Assembly (NCBI RefSeq): GCF_038024855.1
Contig: NZ_CP139089.1
Span: forward strand, 3,499,501-3,563,500
DNA length: 64,000 nucleotides
From: Methylocella tundrae
GTDB taxonomy: Bacteria > Pseudomonadota > Alphaproteobacteria > Rhizobiales > Beijerinckiaceae
Reading direction: 5' to 3'
Below, piece after piece: positions 57,903 to 64,000 of the stretch (the stretch's first letter is position 1; each line of letters opens with the position of its first letter). The position numbers and the translations under genes were made by a program. Under the pieces are notes generated by a model that saw only the letters and a list, made by a program, of their open reading frames with translations, searched no databases and was not told where the DNA came from.

Positions 57903-58115
57903 TTGTCGTCATCCGGTGTTCGAAGCTGGCCGCGAAGACAAGGCGCCGCAGGGGGAGCGTCTCCTCTCTGGGAGACGGGGAGCGGTCTTGGCCTTGCGAT
58001 CGCTGGAGACATGTTTGAAGCCTGCGGCAGACGCTTCGCCTGGAAGAGAGTTCGCTCGGCGGTCTGCGCGGCCATCGCTCACCCGCTGGTGGAAACCGTC
58101 CGCGGGCCGCTATAA
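57903..58115 (+). pseudogene. Possible histidine-kinase C-terminal relic
   Basis: The frame contains ETGSGLGLAIAGDMFEACG, matching the G2 box region of sensor-kinase ATPase domains (GSGLGLAI), but nothing upstream encodes the rest of a kinase. Likely a short fossil in front of the MFS gene. Confidence 0.45.
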
Positions 58116-58203
58116 GGAGATCGCGGCGCGATCCGCCGCCGGAGGCCGCGCGCCGGCGGAAGCGGCCGGGACTAGAGATGCACGAACAACCGGCAACCAA
58201 ACG

Positions 58204-59418
58204 ATGACCGTTGACGCTTCAGGGCCGCAGAGAGGATGGCGCGCGCTTCCCGCCGGGATTTGGGCGCTCGGCTTCGTCAGCCTGTTCATGGACATCTCCT
58301 CCGAGATGATCCACGCGTTGCTGCCCGTCTATATGGTCACGGTGCTTGGAACTTCGGTCCTGACCGTCGGCTTCATTGAAGGCGTCGCCGAAGCGACGGC
58401 GTCGATCACCAAGATATTCTCCGGCGCCCTCAGCGACTGGCTCGGCCGGCGCAAACTCCTCGCCGGCGTCGGCTATGGTCTGGCGGCTTTCACAAAGCCG
58501 ATTTTTCCGCTGGCCGCGACGGTACAGTGGCTCATCGCGGCGCGGTTCATTGATCGAGTGGGCAAGGGTATTCGCGGAGCCCCGCGCGACGCCCTGGTCG
58601 CGGACATCAGTCCAGCGCATTTACGCGGCGCGAGTTTTGGCCTGCGCCAGTCGCTCGACACGATCGGCGGGTTTTTGGGCCCCATCGGCGCAATGGTTCT
58701 GATGTGGCTGACCGCGGATCATTTCAAGGCGGTTTTCTGGATCGCCGTCATTCCGGCATTTATATCATTTGGCCTGCTCCTCGTCGCCGTGCGCGAGCCC
58801 AAACGTCCCGCGAATCTACGCCGCGTCAGCATGCCGCTGAGAAGGGCCGAACTCGCCCGGCTCGGGACGGATTACTGGCGGGTCGTCGCCGTTGCGACCG
58901 TCTTCACCTTCGCCCGTTTCAGCGAGGCGTTCCTGGTGCTGCGCGCCCAGTCGACCGGCCTGCCGCTTATGCTCGTGCCGGCGGTCATGGTCGTGATGAG
59001 CGTCGCCTATGCGGCCTCCGCCTATCCCGCCGGCGTGCTGTCGGACCGCGTCGATCGATATGCAGTGTTGACCATCGGCCTTATCTTCCTGCTGGCCGCT
59101 GACGTCACGCTCGCCTTCTCGTCCGGCGTCGCCGGCGTTGGGATCGGCGCGTTTTTGTGGGGACTGCACATGGGCTTTACACAGGGCCTGCTCGCGACTT
59201 TGGTCGCCGATACCGCCGCCCCCGAATTGCGCGGAACCGCTTTCGGCATGTTCAATCTGGTCACAGGGCTGGCGTTGCTGGTCGCCAGCCTCGTCGCCGG
59301 CGCGCTATGGGATGTATTTGGCCCCGAAGGCACGTTCCTGGCCGGCGCGGGATTTACTCTCCTGACCCTGGCCGGGTTGCTATTTGTTCGCAAGCGGCCG
59401 GGCAGGGCCACACAGTAA
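58204..59418 (+). CDS. Major facilitator superfamily permease
   Basis: 404 residues, twelve predicted helices. MFS signatures: loop 2-3 SDWLGRRKLLAGVGYGL, FIDRVGKGIRGAPRDALVADISP (typical of a subgroup containing RGAPRDAL) and loop 8-9 SDRVDRYAVLTIGL. I start at ATG 58204 because the preceding in-frame sequence is Arg-rich and carries kinase/repeat debris. Members of this group often neighbour P1B-5 ATPases or other metal-handling genes; a related export function is inferred only. Confidence 0.85.
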   Translation: MTVDASGPQRGWRALPAGIWALGFVSLFMDISSEMIHALLPVYMVTVLGTSVLTVGFIEGVAEATASITKIFSGALSDWLGRRKLLAGVGYGLAAFTKPIFPLAATVQWLIAARFIDRVGKGIRGAPRDALVADISPAHLRGASFGLRQSLDTIGGFLGPIGAMVLMWLTADHFKAVFWIAVIPAFISFGLLLVAVREPKRPANLRRVSMPLRRAELARLGTDYWRVVAVATVFTFARFSEAFLVLRAQSTGLPLMLVPAVMVVMSVAYAASAYPAGVLSDRVDRYAVLTIGLIFLLAADVTLAFSSGVAGVGIGAFLWGLHMGFTQGLLATLVADTAAPELRGTAFGMFNLVTGLALLVASLVAGALWDVFGPEGTFLAGAGFTLLTLAGLLFVRKRPGRATQ

Positions 59419-59464
59419 ACCGGCTTATGGCCGTCCCCGCCAAGGCGCAACCGCGCGCTGTCGC

Positions 59465-59797
59465 TCAGCGAGCGAGCGTGCGGATATAGGCGACGAGGTC
59501 GCCGATTTCGTTGCGCGACAGATTCATGTCCGGCATTTTGGGATGCGGGTAGCTCAGAAAAGCCTTAAGGGTTTTTGGCGTCAGCTTGTCGTCGGCGATC
59601 GACGAGAAGCTCGGCGCGTCCGAGTTGCCTTTCGTCTGATCGCTCGAGACCACATGACAGGAGGCGCACCAGCGCTTGGCGATGATCTTGCCCTTGGCGG
59701 TGTCGTCGGCGCGGGCGCAGAGCGGCAGGGCGATCAACGCGACACAGGCGAGCGCCGCACCAAGCTGGCGTCGAGCAAACGGAATGGATTGAGACAT
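59465..59797 (-). CDS. Periplasmic cytochrome c (single heme)
   Basis: 110 residues: signal peptide (MSQSIPFARRQLGAALACVALIALPLCARA), heme motif CASCH (AKRWCASCHVVSSD) and a distal Met ligand candidate in HPKMPDMNLSRNEIGDLVAYIRTL. Class I cytochrome c fold. ATG 59797 gives a clean signal peptide; ATG 59830 is an alternative. Redox partner unknown. Confidence 0.85.
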   Translation of the reverse strand: MSQSIPFARRQLGAALACVALIALPLCARADDTAKGKIIAKRWCASCHVVSSDQTKGNSDAPSFSSIADDKLTPKTLKAFLSYPHPKMPDMNLSRNEIGDLVAYIRTLAR

Positions 59798-60573
59798 TTT
59801 GCTGCTCACGTTACGCCAAAGCTTTTGCATATAAGCACCATTTGCTGGAACAATAAAGTCTCGGCGCGAGCGTTCCTTATGAACCGCCAGGAGGCGGCGG
59901 CTTCGATAAAAACGCGCGTCAAACACCATAGCGAATGGGAAGCGCCCTGAGCTTGAGCCGGATCAAGGGCGCGAACTAAACAATCAGGCCGCGCGTCCGA
60001 AGCGCCTGAGGGCGCTTCGGACGCGCGGATAGGCCCGGTTGAAACTTCCGCGGCCGCGCGATCGTAAATTGATCGTGGACGGATCTCCCCCGGTCCGGAC
60101 ACAAGGCGGGCCCTTCCCGCAGGAACCGGACCGTTTCGCCACCCCCTTGAAGCCGCCCCGATCTCCTTCAAGGCCCAACGATCGTGCCTCCGGTAGTTCT
60201 TTGCTGAACTGCCCCCGCCGTCCGATACGCAAGGGCGCGCGGGGGTTCTGCCTGAAAAGGCGACGCCGTGACGGCCGCTGCTGAGCGGAATGCGCAATCA
60301 CTTTAGCGTTTTCCAAGACGGCTCTATCGAGATCGAAATCGCCCGTCACAACGGCGACGCGGTAGAGCGCGGGGCGTGCAGAACCTTTTACCCAAACGGG
60401 CCATGTAAATCTCTCGCATTCAGGTGACAAGCTTAATTCGTTCTTCATTCATATCATTTCATAAGAACAACGATAGGTTGTACTTGCAATATTGCGCTGA
60501 ACCATGAATGACAATATTCGACATTAAGTCATTCTTTTGGGCGTCACTTGTTTTGATAGTACGGAGCTTCATT
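59798..60573. other. Intergenic region with strong hairpin and a possible short ORF
   Basis: About 780 bp. Contains the 40-nt hairpin at 59989-60028 and a plus-strand 45-codon frame (60290-60427, MRNHFSVFQDGSIEIEIARH...) with protein-like composition but no convincing ribosome site. The stretch from 60430 to 60560 is AT-rich. Longer minus-strand frames here are low-complexity and not believed. Confidence 0.35.
59989..60028. terminator. Perfect 18-bp inverted repeat (hairpin) of unknown role
   Basis: ccgcgcgtccgaagcgcc, loop tgag, then the exact reverse complement. Very stable. No T-run on the plus side; on the minus side tgattgttta follows, so a minus-strand terminator is possible. Confidence 0.5.
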
Positions 60574-60795
60574 ATGTCTTCCGGCCGGACTCTCCGTGAA
60601 AAGATTGTCGCGAAACTTACTGAGCTTCAGCATCTTTATGAAGCGGGCCAGATTAGCCACGATTCTGACCAATATTTAGATTTGGTCGCTCTCCGGGAAC
60701 TGCAGCGAATTATGGCGCAGCTTAAGTATTGGACCTTTTTTGCCGACGGTGAAAATTCACCGGAGATGGCGCTGACGAGTCAAACCTTGCATTAG
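60574..60795 (+). CDS. Small hypothetical protein, low-GC gene
   Basis: 73 residues from ATG 60574 (GGAG 7-9 nt upstream); ATG 60508 would add a hydrophobic 22-residue leader. Sequence SGRTLREKIVAKLTELQHLYEAGQI and LVALRELQRIMAQLKYWTFF predicts a helical hairpin. Codon usage and base composition are clearly more AT-rich than neighbours, suggesting transfer. No family recognised. Confidence 0.5.
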   Translation: MSSGRTLREKIVAKLTELQHLYEAGQISHDSDQYLDLVALRELQRIMAQLKYWTFFADGENSPEMALTSQTLH

Positions 60796-61101
60796 GCGCC
60801 GGGCCATAAGCAATGCTGTCGCGGCGATGCATGTCGAAGGGGCCGGATCACTGGAAACGTGCAGCGCGGTGAGCGCCTCGAGACACTTGTCCAAGGCGCC
60901 GCGCTCGGTCCAGCGGTAGGAGCGGCGCTTCACGGCCTGATCATCGCCGAAGCGTTCGCGCAGATCACGCCGGCGCGCCCGAACGGGCCATCCATAATAC
61001 GTCTCGCGGTTCCGTCCGCCCCCCGCGGGCGGCTCGGCAGAGTCATCCTTCGGCTTCCCGCCCTTGCGCCAAAAGGCTCCGCAACTATAGTCGCGCGGCA
61101 T
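60796..61101 (-). pseudogene. Probable IS5-family transposase N-terminal relic
   Basis: A minus-strand frame reads RRRDLRERFGDDQAVKRRSYRWTERGALDKCLEAL, resembling the DUF4096 N-terminal region of IS5-type transposases (RDLPERFG...RRFxRWxxxG). The catalytic DDE part is absent and the remainder is scrambled. Lies just before argG. Confidence 0.55.
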
Positions 61102-61138
61102 CGTTCCCGCCTCGCAAGCGCCACCTGAGAGTTACAAA

Positions 61139-62389
61139 ATGCCGCAGCAAAGATCAGACGTTAAGAAAGTCGTCCTCGCCTATTCGGGAGGGCTCGACAC
61201 GTCGATCATTCTGAAGTGGCTGGAGACAACCTACGGCTGCGAAGTCGTGACCTTCACTGCCGATCTCGGCCAGGGCGAGGAGATTTCCCCCGCGCGGGAC
61301 AAGGCCATTTTGCTCGGCGTAAAACCGGAAAACATTTTTATCGAGGATCTGCGCGAAGAATTCGTGCGCGACTACGTTTTTCCGATGTTTCGCGCCAACG
61401 CCCAATATGAGGGGCTTTATCTGCTCGGAACCTCTATCGCGCGGCCTCTGATCGCGAAAAAGCAGATCGAGATCGCGCAAAAGACCGGAGCCGACGCGGT
61501 GGCGCATGGCGCGACCGGCAAAGGCAACGACCAGGTGCGCTTCGAATTGTCCTATTACGCGCTGGAGCCGGACATCAAGGTGATCGCGCCCTGGCGCGAG
61601 TGGGATCTGACGTCGCGCACGGCCCTCATCGCATTTGCCGAAGCGAACCAGATCCCGATCGCCAAGGACAAGCGCGGCGACGCCCCATTTTCCGTCGACG
61701 CCAATCTGCTGCACGCCTCCTCGGAAGGAAAAGTGCTGGAAGATCCGGCGCAGGAAGTGCCGGACTATGTCTATTCGCGCACGATCAATCCGGAAGACGC
61801 GCCCGACAAGCCGACCTATATCGAGATCGACTTTGAAAAAGGCGACCCGGTCGCCATTGATGGTCAGCCAATGTCGCCGGCGACCCTTCTGACCCGCTTG
61901 AACGAACTCGCGCGCGCCAATGGCATCGGCCGCCTCGATCTCGTCGAGAATCGCTTCGTCGGCATGAAATCGCGCGGCATGTATGAAACGCCGGGCGGCA
62001 CGATCCTTTATTTCGCCCATCGCGGCATCGAGTCGATCACGCTCGATCGCGGCGCGGCGCATCTCAAGGACGAGCTGATGCCGAAATATGCCGAATTGAT
62101 CTACAACGGCTTCTGGTTTTCGCCGGAGCGCGAGATGCTGCAGGCGCTGATCGACAAAAGCCAGGAGTTCGTGGCGGGCCGCGTGCGCGTGAAACTCTAT
62201 AAGGGTTCGGCCGCCGTGGTTGGCCGCTCGAGCCCCTATTCGCTTTACGATCAGGACCTTGTGACTTTCGAGGAAGGCGCTGTCGCCTATGATCATCGCG
62301 ACGCGGCCGGCTTCATCAAGCTCAACGCGCTGCGGCTGCGAACGCTGGGCAAGAGAGCGCGCAAAATTGCCGGAAAAGGCAAAATCTGA
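61139..62389 (+). CDS. argG: Argininosuccinate synthase
   Basis: Condenses citrulline and aspartate with ATP in arginine synthesis. 416 residues; ATP pyrophosphatase signature [18 protein letters not shown] at the start, [11 protein letters not shown] and the substrate loop EGKVLEDP. A full-length, well conserved copy. ATG 61139 is preceded by GAGAGT. Monocistronic here, next to mobile-element debris upstream. Confidence 0.97.
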   Translation: MPQQRSDVKKVVLAYSGGLDTSIILKWLETTYGCEVVTFTADLGQGEEISPARDKAILLGVKPENIFIEDLREEFVRDYVFPMFRANAQYEGLYLLGTSIARPLIAKKQIEIAQKTGADAVAHGATGKGNDQVRFELSYYALEPDIKVIAPWREWDLTSRTALIAFAEANQIPIAKDKRGDAPFSVDANLLHASSEGKVLEDPAQEVPDYVYSRTINPEDAPDKPTYIEIDFEKGDPVAIDGQPMSPATLLTRLNELARANGIGRLDLVENRFVGMKSRGMYETPGGTILYFAHRGIESITLDRGAAHLKDELMPKYAELIYNGFWFSPEREMLQALIDKSQEFVAGRVRVKLYKGSAAVVGRSSPYSLYDQDLVTFEEGAVAYDHRDAAGFIKLNALRLRTLGKRARKIAGKGKI

Positions 62390-62531
62390 CGCGAGGGCGT
62401 TGGAAAATCATTGGCTTTTAAGCTTCGCCGCCGAACCGATCATTTTCCATTCATCTTCAATGCGGCATATAGAGACGCGCGCAAAGCGCTGGGGGCGGGC
62501 TGTTTGGATAGTGAAGCTTGAAGGAAAGCAA

Positions 62532-63023
62532 ATGCAGCCATGGAAGAGGATGGTCACCGCGGTCGCGCTGATGGCGAGCGTCGCCGCGAGCGGGGTAAGC
62601 GAGGCGGCGGCGACTCCGATCGCCAATCTCGGCGCGATCGCTTACGGCGATAGCGTCCTGCCGCTCGACGAAGCTCAATTTGTCTGGGGCGGACGCCGTT
62701 ATTGCTGGTATCCCGGCGGGTGGAGAGGACCCGGCTGGTATTGGTGCGGCTACGCTTGGCGGCGCGGCTTTGGCTGGGGTGGCGGCGCGGGCTGGCGCGG
62801 CTGGCGCGCGCCTCCTCGCCATATCCACCACCGTCCAGTCGCGAGGCCGGGCGGCGGCCATGTGGTTAGACCGGGTGGAAGGCCAGGTGGCGGCCAGATG
62901 ATCAGGCCCGGCGGCAGACCCGGGGGCGGACAGGCCGTGAGGCCCGGTGGAGGCAGACCCGGCGGCGCGCACGGCGGTGGGCGCCCGGGTGGAGGCGGAT
63001 CGGGCGGCGGTCGTCGCGGCTAA
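62532..63023 (+). CDS. Secreted Trp/Gly/Arg-rich protein (paralogue 1)
   Basis: 163 residues. Signal peptide (ending near GVSEAAATP), conserved head IANLGAIAYGDSVLPLDEAQFVWGGRRYCWYPGGWRGPGWYWCGYAWRRGFGWGGG, then a repetitive tail of RPGGG/RPGGR units (about 12) ending GGGRRG. Two cysteines in RYCWY and YWCGY are conserved with the next gene and likely form a disulfide. Function unknown; similar proteins occur widely in Hyphomicrobiales. AAGGAA lies 6 nt before ATG 62532. Confidence 0.75.
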   Translation: MQPWKRMVTAVALMASVAASGVSEAAATPIANLGAIAYGDSVLPLDEAQFVWGGRRYCWYPGGWRGPGWYWCGYAWRRGFGWGGGAGWRGWRAPPRHIHHRPVARPGGGHVVRPGGRPGGGQMIRPGGRPGGGQAVRPGGGRPGGAHGGGRPGGGGSGGGRRG

Positions 63024-63266
63024 GCCGCTCGACTTGGCGCCGTCCGTCTCAAAATGAGGTGTTCGCGTCGGCGAAATGGCGCGGCGCTTAAGGCGCCACG
63101 CTTCCAAAAACGAGCGTTTTGATCGGCCGCCATGACGAATCGCTCAAAAATTGATTGAACATGGTTCATATTTCTTCGTTTCCGCGCATGATCCCGCACC
63201 GGGCGACCGGGTTTTTCGAAGATCCAAGCAGGTCGGCGTCGGGGACGGAACATCAAGGAGAGGCAA

Positions 63267-63740
63267 ATGCGTCGATTGATGAGCATGACGGCCGCTGTTG
63301 CGCTGGCCGCGGGCGCGGCGGCAAGCGGGAGCGCCGTAGCGGCGCCGTCGTTCAACGGCCTTGGCGCCATCGCCCAAAGGGATGGCTCTTTGCCCCTTGA
63401 GCATGTTCAGTATTTTTGGGGTGGCCGCAACTATTGCTGGTACCCCAATGGCTGGAGAGGCCCGGGCTGGTACTGGTGCGGTTATGCCTTCAGGCCGGGC
63501 TTTGGCTGGGGCGGCGGCTATGGCTGGCGTGGCTGGGGCGTTCCCGGCGGCTGGGGCGGTGGCGGCTATGGCTGGCGCGGCGGCGGTTGGCATGGCGGCG
63601 GCTGGCACGGCGGTGGCTGGCACGGCGGCGGTGGCGGCTGGCACGGCGGTGGTGGCGGCTGGCACGGCGGCGGGTTCCACGGCGGCGGCCATGGTGGCGG
63701 CTTCCACGGCGGGGGAGGCCATGGCGGCGGTCGGCGCTAG
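63267..63740 (+). CDS. Secreted Trp/Gly/His-rich protein (paralogue 2)
   Basis: 157 residues, a tandem paralogue of the preceding gene: signal peptide, FNGLGAIAQRDGSLPLEHVQYFWGGRNYCWYPNGWRGPGWYWCGYAF, then a tail of GGGWHGGG and GGFHGGG units holding more than ten histidines. The tail differs in kind from paralogue 1 (His versus Arg/Pro), which suggests metal binding here (inference). AGGAGAGG precedes ATG 63267. A copy of the interspersed repeat begins right after the stop. Confidence 0.75.
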   Translation: MRRLMSMTAAVALAAGAAASGSAVAAPSFNGLGAIAQRDGSLPLEHVQYFWGGRNYCWYPNGWRGPGWYWCGYAFRPGFGWGGGYGWRGWGVPGGWGGGGYGWRGGGWHGGGWHGGGWHGGGGGWHGGGGGWHGGGFHGGGHGGGFHGGGGHGGGRR

Positions 63741-63840
63741 GGCATGACGCCGAAGAGCCAGCGTTTTTAGGCCGACATCAGGCGGTAAAACAAAGGCCTT
63801 GCGGAGCGGAATGCGATTCTGCCTGAACGCATTCCGCGCT
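63741..63840. repeat. Interspersed palindromic repeat, copy D
   Basis: ggcatgacgccgaagagcca onward, with ggcggtaaaacaaaggcctt and the gcggaatgcgattctgc second hairpin. Follows the paralogue 2 stop codon directly, like copy C after the ATPase gene. Confidence 0.7.
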
Positions 63841-64000
63841 GGGTCGTGGCGACGATTTCAGAGCTGGCGACATTCGAGCGTTCACCACCGCCGACGCCAT
63901 CTCCAGCGGCGACGCCAGCCCCAATGGCGCCGCCACCACGCTTTCTCGACGTCTTGATCGCCCGTCTGCCGCGCATGGTCGGGTGGCGCGACCCCTGTCA

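Noticed and set aside
57787-58203. N-terminal extension of the MFS permease by about 139 residues
   Set aside because: The extension runs through the repeat and kinase debris and is Arg-rich; MFS proteins of this type start near ATG 58204.
59984-60448. A minus-strand frame of 154 codons upstream of cytochrome c
   Set aside because: Its end is formed by the perfect hairpin and the body is Arg/Gly/Ser low-complexity; no family resemblance or ribosome site.
63550-63735. GGC/CAC-rich repeats as a possible CRISPR-like or minisatellite array
   Set aside because: The periodicity follows codons of an open frame (WHGGG units) within a gene that has a signal peptide and a paralogue, so it is coding repeat. 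No CRISPR array is visible anywhere in the window.

Overview
The window looks like chromosomal DNA of a GC-rich alphaproteobacterium of the order Hyphomicrobiales (Rhizobiales), plausibly a Beijerinckiaceae/Methylocystaceae relative. This is inferred from gene order (lptG-lptD-surA-pdxA-rsmA beside pepA; recG, sdhE, mfd; fabA, fabB, fabI), from HWE-kinase, Tim44-like and Omp25/31-like genes, and from protein flavour. No species-level claim is made.

Layout. 0-4.4 kb: partial nnr, an OpgC-type acyltransferase overlapping a periplasmic SGNH hydrolase, and an FNT-family channel. 4.4-11.1 kb (minus strand): rsmA, pdxA, a SurA-like chaperone, lptD and lptG. The usual partner lptF is not found beside lptG. 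11.6-17.8 kb: pepA, holC, a methyltransferase, an MFS permease and convergent recG. 17.9-20 kb: an accessory patch with two decayed insertion sequences, a perfect 33-nt palindrome and a porin-like gene. 20-26.2 kb: sdhE, mfd, sufA, a HAD hydrolase and a Tim44-like protein. 26.4-31.7 kb: fabA, fabB and fabI, with a large antisense acyltransferase-SGNH gene between fabA and fabB; then tRNA-Ser(CGA).

32-51.3 kb is the catabolic heart: a complete phenol to central metabolism route. A divergent XylR/DmpR-type regulator faces dmpKLMNOP (multicomponent phenol hydroxylase), which continues into a ferredoxin and catechol 2,3-dioxygenase. Converging on it is a minus-strand operon with a second ferredoxin/catechol 2,3-dioxygenase pair, a GlcG-like protein, semialdehyde dehydrogenase, hydratase, acetaldehyde dehydrogenase, aldolase, decarboxylase and tautomerase. 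Divergent from that operon lie a SphA/MetA-like outer-membrane protein, the semialdehyde hydrolase and a GntR/FCD regulator. Both branches of meta-cleavage (hydrolytic and 4-oxalocrotonate) are therefore present. The regulator lacks the GAFTGA loop that sigma-54 activators need.

51.7-61 kb is an accessory/stress region: soluble HWE kinase, LTXXQ periplasmic protein, GlsB-like membrane protein, a P1B-5-like metal ATPase fused to a hemerythrin domain, an MFS permease, cytochrome c, small orphans and IS/kinase debris. 61-64 kb: argG, then two tandem secreted Trp/Gly/His-rich paralogues. A palindromic interspersed repeat occurs at least four times between genes, often starting at a stop codon.
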